Shown here: piece after piece, positions 1 through 9,125 of the stretch
Position numbering within the stretch: position 1 is the stretch's first letter
How the letters are laid out: every line of letters starts with the position of its first letter
NCBI RefSeq assembly: GCF_022063185.1
Contig: NZ_CP091913.1
Span: 2,667,501-2,731,500 of the forward strand
DNA length: 64,000 nt
Direction of reading: 5' to 3'
From: Nostoc sp. UHCC 0870
GTDB lineage: Bacteria; Cyanobacteriota; Cyanobacteriia; Cyanobacteriales; Nostocaceae
Notes under the pieces: generated by a model
Databases searched by the model: none
The model's input: only the letters and a program-made list of their open reading frames with translations
What the model was told of the DNA's origin: nothing
Position numbers and translations under genes: made by a program

Positions 1-177
1 GGACTAGTATCGGCTGGAATAGGTGTAGCGATCGCACCATCTTCTTTACAAAATCTGCAAAGGACTGGTGTAGCTTATCGTCCGATACTAGAAAAAGCAC
101 CTGTAATAGAAACTGCCATAATCTGGCAGGAAAACAGATTAACTCCGATTGTAGAAAATTTTTTGCAATTTATTTAA
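1..177 (+). CDS. LysR-type regulator, C-terminal end (partial)
   Basis: An open frame runs from base 1 to the TAA at 175-177, so the gene begins outside the window. The 58 visible residues include G-L-V-S-A-G-I-G-V-A-I-A-P and end in a charged tail, typical of the last beta-strand and helix of the LysR substrate-binding domain. LysR proteins are DNA-binding regulators that respond to small-molecule effectors. The helix-turn-helix part is not visible, so target and effector are unknown. Confidence 0.6.
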   Translation, partial: GLVSAGIGVAIAPSSLQNLQRTGVAYRPILEKAPVIETAIIWQENRLTPIVENFLQFI

Positions 178-313
178 GGGACTTCCAGATAAAAAAATGT
201 CCAAAATGTAGGGTGCGTCAGTATGAATAATTTCCTGGTACAGCTAGGTTTTATAGCACTGACGCACCCTACTAACCGTCAATTTGGAATAATTTATTTT
301 TTGGTGTTCCCTA
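178..313. repeat. MITE-like palindromic element, copy 1
   Basis: The core at 208-272 is an inverted repeat starting GTAGGGTGCGTCAG and ending CTGACGCACCCTAC. A near-identical 65-bp core lies at 14791-14855. Outer flanks are also imperfect inverted repeats (AGGGACTTCCAGAT on the left, TTGGTGTTCCCT on the right). No coding potential was seen. It follows the LysR stop directly and could act as a transcription barrier. Confidence 0.7.
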
Positions 314-417
314 AAGTGTAGATGCCCTGTACAAAAGGATGCTCTAGACAGCTTTGATTAAGTCTTGATTTGTTTCCCACAATTGATGAGATAGAGTCAG
401 TAAAATTGGCAATTAAT

Positions 418-439
418 GCCCACGGATAAATCCGGGGGC
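418..439 (+). repeat. Small hairpin resembling IS200/IS605 ends
   Basis: GCCCACGGATAAATCCGGGG is a short stem with an AA-centred loop, followed by GGCTTG. It resembles the bulged hairpin at 41694-41714, which is also followed by GGGCTTG. It probably marks an old IS200/IS605-family end, 35 bases upstream of the transporter operon. Nothing else was recognised between 314 and 473. Confidence 0.4.
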
Positions 440-473
440 TTGAACCAAGCAAAGTTTAAAATGTTTCTATGTA

Positions 474-1232
474 ATGCCACAAAATAACTCAGTCGCTATT
501 GAATTTCATGATGTCACCTTTAGCCGCAATCATCGTCCTTTGGTGTCGCGGCTCAATTTCGCCATTCATCGGGGGGAAGCGTTAGTATTACTCGGACGTA
601 GTGGTAGCGGTAAAACTACCACTATGAAATTAATTAATCGCCTGTTTACACCCACCCAAGGCGAGGTGTTATTTAATGGTGTACCGACAACTCAATGGGA
701 TGAAATTAAACTCAGGCGTAAGATTGGTTATGTAATTCAAGAAACTGGTTTGTTTCCTCACTTTACAGTAGAACGTAATGTGGGTTTAGTTCCTAGTTTA
801 GAAGGCTGGCAACCGAAACAAATCAAAACGCGAGTATACGAATTATTGCAGTTGATAGGTTTAGATCCTACACAATTTGCTAGCCGTTATCCTCACGAAC
901 TTTCGGGGGGACAAAGACAAAGGGTAGGTGTAGCCAGGGCTTTAGCCGCAGATCCGCCTGTATTATTAATGGATGAACCCTTTGGCGCACTCGATCCGAT
1001 TACGCGCTTAGAATTACAGCAGGAATTTCGGCGATTACAACAGGAATTAGGGAAGACAGTGGTTTTTGTCACCCATGACATTCAAGAAGCCTTTGTTTTG
1101 GCATCGAGAATTGGGTTAATGTATGGGGGAGAATTGGTAGTATTAGGGACGAAGGATGAATTTATGCGATCGCAACATCCCGAAAGTCTGGCATTCCTGC
1201 AATGTCTGCGTTCACTGCAAGACAACTTATGA
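474..1232 (+). CDS. Quaternary-amine ABC transporter ATP-binding protein
   Basis: This 252-residue ATPase should energise import of glycine betaine, choline or related osmoprotectants at the inner membrane. Visible motifs are Walker A GRSGSGKT (about 41-48), signature LSGGQRQRVGVARAL (about 143), Walker B VLLMDEPFGALD and the H-loop VTHD. The close spacing to a permease and a QAT-type binding protein supports the OpuC/OsmV/YehX group. A CBS regulatory tail, present in many ProV/OpuAA proteins, is absent. The stop overlaps the likely ATG of the permease gene in an ATGA arrangement, suggesting translational coupling. The substrate is inferred from family only. Confidence 0.85.
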   Translation: MPQNNSVAIEFHDVTFSRNHRPLVSRLNFAIHRGEALVLLGRSGSGKTTTMKLINRLFTPTQGEVLFNGVPTTQWDEIKLRRKIGYVIQETGLFPHFTVERNVGLVPSLEGWQPKQIKTRVYELLQLIGLDPTQFASRYPHELSGGQRQRVGVARALAADPPVLLMDEPFGALDPITRLELQQEFRRLQQELGKTVVFVTHDIQEAFVLASRIGLMYGGELVVLGTKDEFMRSQHPESLAFLQCLRSLQDNL

Positions 1233-1861
1233 AAGATTTCTTCCTGATCAAGTACGCGTCAGAAATTTTACAACACACCCTAGAACATTTATTTTTAGTG
1301 GGTGTTGCCATTAGTATTGCCATTATGATCGGTATTCCTTTAGGAATTTTAATTACCCGTCAAACTCAACTGCGGCAACCAATTTTAGGTTTTGCTAATG
1401 TTCTCCAAACTATTCCTAGTTTGGCATTATTTGGCTTACTAATTCCTGTCCCAGTCATTGGTGGAATTGGTGTTGTTCCTGCGATTGTTGCCTTAACTTT
1501 ATATTCCCTACTACCTATAATTCGTAATACTTATACAGGTATTACAGGGGTAGATCCTGCAATTCGGGAAGCCGGGCGAGGAATGGGAATGACAGATAGA
1601 CAGTTATTATTACAAGTGGAAATTCCTTTAGCAATGGGTGTGATTTTGGCGGGGGTACGAGTATCGACAGTTATTAGTATTGGCATTGCAACTATTGCGG
1701 CTGCAATTGGTGCTGGAGGCTTGGGCGTGTTTATTTTCAGGGGAATTTCAGTAGTCAATAATCAGTTAATTTTAGCTGGGGCAGTTCCGGCGGCGGTGAT
1801 AGCACTACTCGCTGATTTATTGATTGGATTGCTAGAGAATAAATTAAAAGTGAAAAGTTAA
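1229..1861 (+). CDS. Quaternary-amine ABC transporter permease
   Basis: The product is a hydrophobic protein of about 210 residues with five or six membrane segments. It has the EAA-type loop that contacts the ATPase (EAGRGMGMTDRQLLLQVEIP). It belongs to the OpuCB/OsmW/YehW type of the binding-protein-dependent permease family. The open frame extends back to an ATG at 1202, but the ATG at 1229 overlaps the ATPase stop as ATGA and gives a normal N-terminus, so it is preferred. It is the second gene of a three-gene operon. Confidence 0.85.
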   Translation: MKDFFLIKYASEILQHTLEHLFLVGVAISIAIMIGIPLGILITRQTQLRQPILGFANVLQTIPSLALFGLLIPVPVIGGIGVVPAIVALTLYSLLPIIRNTYTGITGVDPAIREAGRGMGMTDRQLLLQVEIPLAMGVILAGVRVSTVISIGIATIAAAIGAGGLGVFIFRGISVVNNQLILAGAVPAAVIALLADLLIGLLENKLKVKS

Positions 1862-1883
1862 TAATTTTTAGCAACTATGGGTT

Positions 1884-2792
1884 ATGAAAAGATTTTTTTT
1901 AGTTCTCTTATTCAGCTTTGCATTAGTGATGGCGATCGCTAGTTGTAAAACTAATCTAATAAGTAGTAGCGGTGATATTATTATAGCATCCAAAGACTTT
2001 ACCGAACAAGATATTTTAGGCGAACTTCTAGCTCAACAAATCGAAGATACCACAAATTTAAAAGTAGTTCGCCGTCCTCGCTTGGGTGGTTCTTTTGTCT
2101 GTCATCAAGCAATTATCTCTGGTAATATTGATGCTTATATTGAATACACAGGTACGGCGTTTACGGGTATTTTAAAACAAGCAGTAATTAACGATCCTAA
2201 AGTAGTTTATGCAAAACTAAAACAAGCCTATGCTCAACAATTCCAGTTAGAAGTAATGCCTAGTCTGGGTTTTGAAAATACCTTTGCAATTATTATCAGG
2301 GGAAAAGATGCCAAACGCTACAACATTCAAACCCTCTCCGAAGCTGCTCAATATACACCCCAATGGCGCGGCGGTTTTGGCTACGAATTTCTAGAAAGAG
2401 AAGATGGGTTTCCAGGGTTAGCTAAAACCTATAATTTAAACTTTACCAAACCACCTCGAATTATGGACTTGGGTTTAATTTATAGGGCATTAATTCAAAA
2501 ACAAGTAGATATGATAGCAGGTAATTCCACAGACGGACAAATTGCTCGCTTGGGTTTATTCGTTCTTAAAGATGACAAACAATACTTCCCCCCTTACGAA
2601 GCTACACCAATTATCAGACAAGCAACTTTAAAAAAATACCCACAAATCCGAGAAGCCATTAATCAACTAACAGGTAAAATATCCGCCGATGAAATGCGAC
2701 AGCTTAACTATTTAGTAGAAGGAGAACTCCAAGATATTAAAGAAGTAGTACGCGAATTTCGTAAATCTAAAGCACTCCTCACTCTCTCATAA
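1884..2792 (+). CDS. Osmoprotectant ABC transporter substrate-binding lipoprotein
   Basis: The N-terminus is a lipoprotein signal: MKRF, a hydrophobic stretch and the lipobox AIASC, so the mature protein is probably lipid-anchored in the periplasm. The rest matches the OpuAC-type substrate-binding domain of quaternary-amine transporters (IIIASKDFTEQDILGELLAQ near the start; a Y-x-E-Y-T-G-T segment around residue 90). It lies 22 bp after the permease and completes the importer. The ligand (glycine betaine, proline betaine or choline) cannot be read with confidence. Confidence 0.85.
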   Translation: MKRFFLVLLFSFALVMAIASCKTNLISSSGDIIIASKDFTEQDILGELLAQQIEDTTNLKVVRRPRLGGSFVCHQAIISGNIDAYIEYTGTAFTGILKQAVINDPKVVYAKLKQAYAQQFQLEVMPSLGFENTFAIIIRGKDAKRYNIQTLSEAAQYTPQWRGGFGYEFLEREDGFPGLAKTYNLNFTKPPRIMDLGLIYRALIQKQVDMIAGNSTDGQIARLGLFVLKDDKQYFPPYEATPIIRQATLKKYPQIREAINQLTGKISADEMRQLNYLVEGELQDIKEVVREFRKSKALLTLS

Positions 2793-2867
2793 AAATTCCT
2801 CTCTGCGATTTCCGCCTTAGCGATACTGCGCCTCTGGGTGAAACGTCCCATTTATATAATCACAGCA

Positions 2868-3605
2868 ATGAATTTTACTATTAAAAAAATTCTCAAAACC
2901 TCTATCCAAGGCATAGTTATTGGATTATGTATTTCCAGTGGCAACGTCTTATCTCAAACTTTACCACTATCAACTAATTTAATCGATTTCAATTCTGATA
3001 CCGGAAAAAATCTATTAATTACCAGTCGCGCCAGAGAAGACTTTTTCCCCTTAAGTATACAATTTGTAACTCAAAATAATCAAGCTTATTGTGGAGTGGC
3101 AAGTATTGTCATGGTGTTAAATAGCTTAGGAATTTCTGCACCAGAAGCACCACAATATTCACCTTATAGAGTGTTTACTCAAGAGAATTTTTTTAGTAAT
3201 GAGAAAACTAAAGCAGTCATCACTCCCGAAAAAGTCTCTCGTCAAGGTATGACTTTAGCAGAGTTAGGTGGATTAATCGCTAGTTATGGTGTAAAAGTGG
3301 AAGTTCATCATGCTGCTATTACTAGTATAGAAGATTTTAGAAAAGTGACAGCAGCGAATTTAAAACAAAAAGGCAACTTTGTCATAGTTAATTATTTACG
3401 CAAAGAAATCAACCAGGAAAGAGGCGGACACATATCACCAATAGCCGCATATAACGAAGAGACAGATAGATTTTTAATTATGGATGTTTCCCGTTATAAA
3501 TATCCACCAGTTTGGGTGAAGACAGCAGACCTATGGAAAGCTATGAACACAGTTGATTCAGTTTCAGGTAAAACAAGAGGCTTTGTATTGGTAAGTAAAT
3601 TGTAA
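2868..3605 (+). CDS. Phytochelatin synthase-like cysteine peptidase
   Basis: The protein is a phytochelatin synthase-domain papain-fold enzyme of the short bacterial type characterised in Nostoc. It has an apparent signal peptide and about 245 residues. The catalytic triad is visible as the Cys in QAYCGVAS, the His in GGHISPIAAY and the Asp in LIMDVSRYKYPPVW. The Nostoc homologue mainly removes Gly from glutathione and makes little phytochelatin. An upstream GTG at 2838 lies in a dispersed repeat (CTCTGCG...CTCTGGGTGAA), so the ATG at 2868 is chosen. Roles in thiol turnover or metal tolerance are inferred from the family. Confidence 0.85.
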   Translation: MNFTIKKILKTSIQGIVIGLCISSGNVLSQTLPLSTNLIDFNSDTGKNLLITSRAREDFFPLSIQFVTQNNQAYCGVASIVMVLNSLGISAPEAPQYSPYRVFTQENFFSNEKTKAVITPEKVSRQGMTLAELGGLIASYGVKVEVHHAAITSIEDFRKVTAANLKQKGNFVIVNYLRKEINQERGGHISPIAAYNEETDRFLIMDVSRYKYPPVWVKTADLWKAMNTVDSVSGKTRGFVLVSKL

Positions 3606-4172
3606 TGTGTAGATGTGTTTGAAACTACAGCTAGAAATTTCTTAATACGAGTATCGACAAGAGACTGTAGCTATTTTAAACCCAGTTTGGGATTAGGCGA
3701 TCGCACTTAACTGTTGATGGTAACTTTAACGGCTGTCCCCTGTCACCGTTCGGACGTTTGGTGTTATCTCCGTTCGCGTCCCCCAAGGAAGCCTGTCACC
3801 GATAAAAATCTAGTTAATTTTCCCTCACAATAGGGTGATTTACATCTAAAGGCGGCAAACACCACATTAACTTTACGGTTGACCCTAATTACTCAGAGTA
3901 TTAATTCTCATAAATTAGACAGAGTGAAAGCAGTTTAATCGATGAACCAACTAGAAACATACTTTAAAATTAACCGTCCCATCCATTGTTCGGGAAACCA
4001 CCCTTCATGGACTGGCTACATAAGCTCAGTATATATATCAGCGTAACTTGGATTGACAACTCCAAAAGGTTATCGATGCTGAACTAACTGCTTTTTAAAC
4101 TAGTTGGTTCAAAGATTAAGTCTCTTATATTCCCATTCATTCATTTGTAGTTATACGGAGCCAGCACCGAAA
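3606..4172. other. Intergenic region upstream of dnaK
   Basis: No convincing gene is present. The region has one GCGATCGC-type site near 3697. An 11-bp perfect inverted repeat, GAACCAACTAG at 3944-3954 and CTAGTTGGTTC at 4100-4110, brackets about 145 bp just before dnaK. The dnaK promoter and leader must lie here, but no promoter boxes can be assigned firmly, and no CIRCE element was seen. Confidence 0.4.
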
Positions 4173-6068
4173 ATGGCAAAAGTAGTTGGAATTGATTTAG
4201 GTACAACTAACTCCTGCGTCGCAGTAATGGAAGGTGGTACACCAACGGTTATTGCTAACGCTGAAGGGTTTCGCACCACCCCCTCAGTGGTAGCATTTGC
4301 TAAAAATGGCGACACTTTGGTAGGACAAATAGCCAAACGCCAAGCAGTGATGAACCCAGAAAACACTTTCTACTCTGTAAAGCGTTTTATTGGTCGTCGC
4401 TTTGATGAAGTCACTAACGAAGCAACAGAAGTTTCTTATAAGGTTCTCAGCAGTGGCGGTAACGTCAAGCTAGACTCCTCTGGTAAACAATTTGCACCAG
4501 AAGAAATTTCTGCTAAAGTTCTCCGCAAACTAGTAGAAGACGCTAGTAAGTATTTAGGTGAAACTGTCACCCAAGCTGTAATCACCGTTCCCGCCTACTT
4601 CAACGACTCCCAACGTCAAGCCACCAAAGATGCTGGCAAAATCGCTGGTATTGAAGTCATGCGGATTATCAACGAGCCTACAGCCGCTTCCTTAGCTTAC
4701 GGTTTTGACAGAAAGAGCAATGAAACCATCCTGGTATTTGACTTAGGTGGTGGTACATTCGACGTATCTGTCCTAGAAGTAGGCGATGGCGTATTTGAAG
4801 TATTGTCTACTTCTGGTGATACCCATCTTGGTGGTGACGACTTCGATAAGAAAATCGTTGATTTCTTAGCTGAACAGTTTAGAAAAGACGAAGGTATCGA
4901 CCTCCGCAAAGACAAACAAGCCTTACAACGTTTAACAGAAGCCGCCGAAAAAGCCAAGATTGAGCTTTCTAGCGTTACCCAAGCAGAAATCAACCTACCA
5001 TTTATCACAGCTACCCAGGATGGCCCTAAACACCTGGATACAACCCTGACTCGCGCCAAGTTTGAAGAACTCTGTTCTGACTTGATTGACCGTTCTCGCA
5101 TTCCTGTAGAACAAGCGTTGCGCGATGCTAAGTTAAGCAAAAGTGATATTGATGAAATTGTTTTAGTCGGTGGTTCTACGCGTATCCCCGCCGTCCAACA
5201 ATTGGTGAAGAATTTGTTGGGTAAAGACCCCAACCAAAGCGTTAACCCTGATGAAGTTGTGGCTGTGGGTGCAGCAATTCAAGCAGGTGTTTTGTCTGGT
5301 GATGTTACAGGTATCTTGTTGTTAGACGTAACACCATTGTCCTTGGGTGTAGAAACCTTGGGTGGTGTAATGACTAAGATTATCCCCCGCAACACCACAA
5401 TTCCCACCAAAAAATCGGAAGTCTTCTCTACAGCCGTGGATGGTCAAACCAACGTAGAAATTCACGTCCTCCAAGGTGAGAGAGAATTTGCTAACGATAA
5501 CAAGAGTTTAGGAACTTTCCGCCTGGATGGGATTCCTCCCGCACCCCGTGGCGTACCCCAAATTGAAGTTACCTTCGATATCGACGCTAACGGTATCCTC
5601 AACGTCGCCGCGAAGGACAAAGGTACTGGTAAGGAACAATCTATCAGTATTACTGGTGCTTCTACCTTAGATAAAACCGACGTTGACCGGATGGTACGTG
5701 AAGCCGAACAAAACGCTTCTTCTGATAAAGACCGTCGAGAAAAAATTGAACGCAAGAACCAAGCCGATTCTTTGGCTTACCAAGCCGAGAAGCAGCTGCA
5801 AGAGTTAGGCGATAAAGTGCCTGCTGCTGATAAAGAAAAGGTTGAAGGTTTGGTGAAAGAAGTGCGGGAAGCCGTTGCGAAGGAAGACGACGAACAAATC
5901 AAGAAGTTGACACCAGAATTACAACAAGCGTTGTTTGCAGTTGGTAGCAATATCTATCAACAGGCTGGTGGTGCTGCTCCTGGTGCTGCTCCTGGTGATG
6001 GCGGTGGTACTCCTCCCTCTGATGGCGGTGATGATGTAATCGACGCTGACTTTACTGAAAGTAAGTAA
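4173..6068 (+). CDS. dnaK: Chaperone DnaK (Hsp70)
   Basis: This is an ATP-dependent chaperone of about 631 residues with the normal Hsp70 layout. The ATPase domain begins [13 protein letters not shown] and contains the phosphate loop [19 protein letters not shown]. The substrate domain starts around [18 protein letters not shown] helical lid follows, then a Gly/Ala/Pro-rich tail ending [11 protein letters not shown]. The open frame extends to 4104, but the ATG at 4173 matches the family start and has GGAG at 4157-4160. It appears monocistronic, with a strong terminator. Cyanobacteria carry several DnaK paralogues; length and tail suggest the major DnaK2 type, but this is inference. Confidence 0.97.
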   Translation: MAKVVGIDLGTTNSCVAVMEGGTPTVIANAEGFRTTPSVVAFAKNGDTLVGQIAKRQAVMNPENTFYSVKRFIGRRFDEVTNEATEVSYKVLSSGGNVKLDSSGKQFAPEEISAKVLRKLVEDASKYLGETVTQAVITVPAYFNDSQRQATKDAGKIAGIEVMRIINEPTAASLAYGFDRKSNETILVFDLGGGTFDVSVLEVGDGVFEVLSTSGDTHLGGDDFDKKIVDFLAEQFRKDEGIDLRKDKQALQRLTEAAEKAKIELSSVTQAEINLPFITATQDGPKHLDTTLTRAKFEELCSDLIDRSRIPVEQALRDAKLSKSDIDEIVLVGGSTRIPAVQQLVKNLLGKDPNQSVNPDEVVAVGAAIQAGVLSGDVTGILLLDVTPLSLGVETLGGVMTKIIPRNTTIPTKKSEVFSTAVDGQTNVEIHVLQGEREFANDNKSLGTFRLDGIPPAPRGVPQIEVTFDIDANGILNVAAKDKGTGKEQSISITGASTLDKTDVDRMVREAEQNASSDKDRREKIERKNQADSLAYQAEKQLQELGDKVPAADKEKVEGLVKEVREAVAKEDDEQIKKLTPELQQALFAVGSNIYQQAGGAAPGAAPGDGGGTPPSDGGDDVIDADFTESK

Positions 6069-6084
6069 GTTTAGGACAAACAAC

Positions 6085-6123
6085 AGAACCCCGGTTTTTT
6101 CGAGAAACCGGGGTTCTTTTTTT
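6085..6123 (+). terminator. Rho-independent terminator of dnaK
   Basis: A 13-bp stem AGAACCCCGGTTT/AAACCGGGGTTCT (6085-6097 with 6105-6117) is followed by a run of T to 6124. It starts 16 bases after the dnaK stop. Confidence 0.93.
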
Positions 6124-6191
6124 TACTCCATGAGTTAAATCAGTTATCACGTTATCAGGAGTTTGTTATGTGGAAAAGCTAACGCGAAACC

Positions 6192-6231
6192 TAACCCCCT
6201 AACCCCCTAACCCCCTAACCCCCTAACCCCC
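6192..6231. repeat. Tandem TAACCCCC repeat (5 units)
   Basis: Five perfect copies of the octamer TAACCCCC stand between the dnaK terminator and the end of the convergent PLP-enzyme gene. They belong to the short tandem repeats common between genes in Nostocales. Confidence 0.9.
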
Positions 6232-6255
6232 TTCCCTACAAGGGAAGGGGAAAAG

Positions 6256-7398
6256 TTAAAACACATTGATATCATTTTCCGTTAATGCGTAAGTCCGAGA
6301 ATTTTTAACAAATCCAGCTTCTTCTAGAAACTCATCTAGTAATGTACGACTGTGATTTTGCATTACTATGACGTGAGCCATTTTATCGAAACATGATAAT
6401 TGCCATCGCTGCACAATCAATTCATTAGGACATTCAAACAGCACAGTTGTAGATAGGGGATTGAGCAGAGCAAACCTATATGAGTTTTTAATTTTATTGT
6501 AAAGATATTCTGCGTTTTGACGACACTGTATAGCTTCAAATGCAAATTGATGCTTTCTTTTTTGAATAGCATCCCAAAGAATTACGGGGGCCATGCCATT
6601 TCTACTACCTAAAATAGTCGTATCGGTAGAGTTCAGATATTCAATATCAAATGATTGAATTAAATGTTTGGAAGCCAGAATAACGCCGCAAGGAATTGGC
6701 GAACCAATGAATTTATGCCCGCTAATCGCTATTGACCCTATGGGATATTTGCTAAAATCTAAAGAATTTTCCTGCTCTAAATACGGAAGAAGCATTCCTC
6801 CTAAAGCTGCATCGATATGAATATAAAATTTCTGTAAATTAAGTTCTGAAATAATCTCAACTATTTTGCTGATATCATCAACTGCTCCTTTAACCGTTGT
6901 CCCAACGTTAATATTAATGATAGCCGGCTTATCTTTATTCTCTGAAAGTAATTGACTTAATGAGTCATAATCAATTTCTCCATTTGATAGAGATTTTACT
7001 TTCGTTAAAGGCATACGAAACATTCGTGCTGCTTTGAATATTGAATAATGACTATCCTCTGAACTGTAAAGAATTCCGTCTGGATATAATTCTCGACCTA
7101 ATAAAATTCCACATAAATTTCCCTCTGTTCCTCCAGAGGTGACATATCCCCAAGTATCAGACTTGTCTAAGCGATATAGTTGGGCGATAAAATCAACTAC
7201 TTCTCGTTCAAAATCTTTGGTATTTAATCCATAATTTCCCTTGACATAAGGGTCTCCTAAGTTATTTACTATAAAACTCAGAAGTGGTGCTAGATGTTGG
7301 TAATCAAGCTTCTGATTCAAGGGATATCCAAGATGATATTTTGAACAGTTTTCCAGATGATTTAATAATGAATCAAGCGATAAGTTTAGATTACTCAT
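6256..7398 (-). CDS. PLP-dependent histidine decarboxylase-like protein
   Basis: This 380-residue group II (fold type I) decarboxylase most closely resembles bacterial PLP histidine decarboxylases. Shared segments are GYVTSGGTEGN, DSHYSIFKAARM, NVGTTVKGAVDDI, HIDAALGGMLLPY and SGHKFIGSPIPCG, whose Lys should bind PLP, then GSRNG. The predicted reaction is amino-acid decarboxylation, histidine to histamine by analogy, but relatives act on serine or other substrates. It stands alone, with no siderophore, transporter or amine-using genes nearby. It looks more AT-rich than the dnaK region, which would fit horizontal gain. Confidence 0.8.
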   Translation of the reverse strand: MSNLNLSLDSLLNHLENCSKYHLGYPLNQKLDYQHLAPLLSFIVNNLGDPYVKGNYGLNTKDFEREVVDFIAQLYRLDKSDTWGYVTSGGTEGNLCGILLGRELYPDGILYSSEDSHYSIFKAARMFRMPLTKVKSLSNGEIDYDSLSQLLSENKDKPAIININVGTTVKGAVDDISKIVEIISELNLQKFYIHIDAALGGMLLPYLEQENSLDFSKYPIGSIAISGHKFIGSPIPCGVILASKHLIQSFDIEYLNSTDTTILGSRNGMAPVILWDAIQKRKHQFAFEAIQCRQNAEYLYNKIKNSYRFALLNPLSTTVLFECPNELIVQRWQLSCFDKMAHVIVMQNHSRTLLDEFLEEAGFVKNSRTYALTENDINVF

Positions 7399-8154
7399 GT
7401 CAGTTCAAAATTTAACGTTTACTGGTAGCATTAATAAACAAACAATGCAGTTAACAATTAAAAATTCAAAATTCAAAATGACGCTCTCTACGAGACGCTG
7501 CGCGAACGCGGACTCGCTAACGCTGCGCTAACAAAATTAAAGACAGTTGGAGTTAGGGATTTAAACCCCAACTCAACTGATACTACGTGTAGACCTAGGG
7601 GTCTTAAACCCTTGAATTTACGATAAATGTTGCAATATATTTATTTAAGATAATTATTAATATTTTTTTGTAGTGTATTTATACACAACATATACGAAAA
7701 TACAACTATCGCCTATAGTAATTACACTTATAGCTATTATTAAGTCTTTATAATTTTATTAAAACTTACGTAAGTATTCCCAAATAACCTCAACTGGCAA
7801 ATATGGCGTAACTTAATTTGAATGTGTCTAAGTATTGATTTAGAACTGTTTAAGCGAATTTTTTTATGTGACAGTTAGAGATTGAATTTGCCATCCACAG
7901 ATTTTTTAGTATAAATAGTTACTTTTTTGCAATTATCCTGTTTTCCAAGTTCGCTGAGTTTGGTTGAGAATTTACCCTAATTTCCCAAATATTGAGTTTT
8001 TATCCCCTAAAATCTTACACCCCTGATTTCTTCAGCCTTCACCGAGTCCATCGCCTACTGTGCTAATATAGACACAAGAGTGGAGAAACATATGCAAAAA
8101 TACTAACTTCAATTTATTGGATTGCTAGTAATTTTCCAATTAGGAGTAGAAGCA
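7399..8154. other. AT-rich intergenic region
   Basis: No gene or RNA gene was recognised. The segment 7480-7540 is a GC-rich dispersed repeat containing GAGACGCTGCGCGAACGC and GCTAACGCTGCGCTAAC, preceded by AATTCAAAATTCAAAAT. An imperfect palindrome GTTAGGGATTTAAACCCCAAC lies near 7550. The rest is AT-rich and should contain the divergent promoters of the PLP gene and the 8155 gene. Confidence 0.4.
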
Positions 8155-9120
8155 ATGGATTTATTGCTGCATAATCCCATAGCAGATATGTATGGGCCAC
8201 AGTTTCTATTGTTTTATGGCTGTGTAATTGCCATCACACTGTTTGTCTGCTGGCTGTTAATCCAAGATCCTACCAAAAATCAACCTCTGCGGTTAATTCC
8301 CACTGCTCCAGATCCCTACGAAATTGCTTACTTGCGTTTCCAAAAGGCGGGAGTAGCGAATGTGGCATTATTTAATCTATTGGTGCAAGGTTATTTAAAA
8401 ATTAGTAGAAAATCCATCACTCATGCACCCAATCATCCTGATATTTCTCAATTACAGCCGATAGAACAGCAAGTATTCCAGAAATTTGCTGTCCCTACCG
8501 CAGCCATCACATCTTTAAGATCCGCATCTGAGAGTGTAGAATCATACTGTCATATTTATGAACAGCAACTGCACAATGAAAAATTGTTGTATCCAGGCGA
8601 CTGGCAGTCCTGGCAGGCATGGCAGATGAAAGTAGGGTTGATGGGGGCAATGATTATTTCTAGCCTTGGTGGTTATAAGCTAATTATCGCTTTAGCTAAA
8701 GGACGGTACAACGTCGGCTTTTTGATCATTATGGCTGTAGTTTCTATTATCTGGCTTTTTGGGCAGGTTAATAGGCGATCGCGCATCAGTTATCGGGGAT
8801 ATAAATATCTGCAACAATTAGAGGAAGCATTCGCGCCATTAAAGTCTAAAAGCAAAAATTTTGGTGTTGTATGTTCTCCATTGGAATACAACTTACTCAT
8901 AGCCCTCTTTGGCATGAATGCACTGGATGGAACTACTTATTACTCATACTATCAAGCATTCTTTCCCCCAATGACCTCCAGCACAACTAAAACAACTCGC
9001 ACAACTAGCAGTAGCAACTCTTCCTCCGGTAGTTCATGCAGTAGTAGTTCATGCAGTAGTAGTTCATGCAGTAGTAGTTCATGCGGTGGTGGTGGTGGCT
9101 GTGGCGGTTGTGGAGGGTAG
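8155..9120 (+). CDS. TIGR04222-like membrane protein with Ser/Gly/Cys-repeat tail
   Basis: The protein has about 321 residues. One membrane segment lies near the N-terminus (FLLFYGCVIAITLFVCWLL) and two in the middle (about 170-215). A low-complexity C-terminus contains SSC, three SSSSC units and GGGGGCGGCGG. The tail is encoded by 15-bp near-perfect DNA repeats (AGTAGTTCATGCAGT) at about 9031-9090. The layout matches the TIGR04222 family, in which a membrane-associated domain carries such a tail. A start at 8122 (TTG) is possible, but the ATG at 8155 has GGAG at 8142-8145. The next two genes follow at once and include a MNIO enzyme, so the Cys tail is a plausible substrate for modification. 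Function is inferred. Confidence 0.75.
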   Translation: MDLLLHNPIADMYGPQFLLFYGCVIAITLFVCWLLIQDPTKNQPLRLIPTAPDPYEIAYLRFQKAGVANVALFNLLVQGYLKISRKSITHAPNHPDISQLQPIEQQVFQKFAVPTAAITSLRSASESVESYCHIYEQQLHNEKLLYPGDWQSWQAWQMKVGLMGAMIISSLGGYKLIIALAKGRYNVGFLIIMAVVSIIWLFGQVNRRSRISYRGYKYLQQLEEAFAPLKSKSKNFGVVCSPLEYNLLIALFGMNALDGTTYYSYYQAFFPPMTSSTTKTTRTTSSSNSSSGSSCSSSSCSSSSCSSSSCGGGGGCGGCGG

Positions 9121-9125
9121 ACGCA

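Noticed and set aside
1202..1228. Upstream ATG for the permease gene
   Set aside because: It would add nine residues overlapping the ATPase; the ATGA junction at 1229 is a better start.
4697..5233. 178-codon minus-strand frame inside dnaK
   Set aside because: A shadow of the conserved dnaK coding region; composition is antisense-like and Ser-rich.
7540..7620. Possible structured RNA around GTTAGGGATTTAAACCCCAAC
   Set aside because: The palindrome is imperfect, no tRNA or riboswitch pattern fits, and there is no associated gene.
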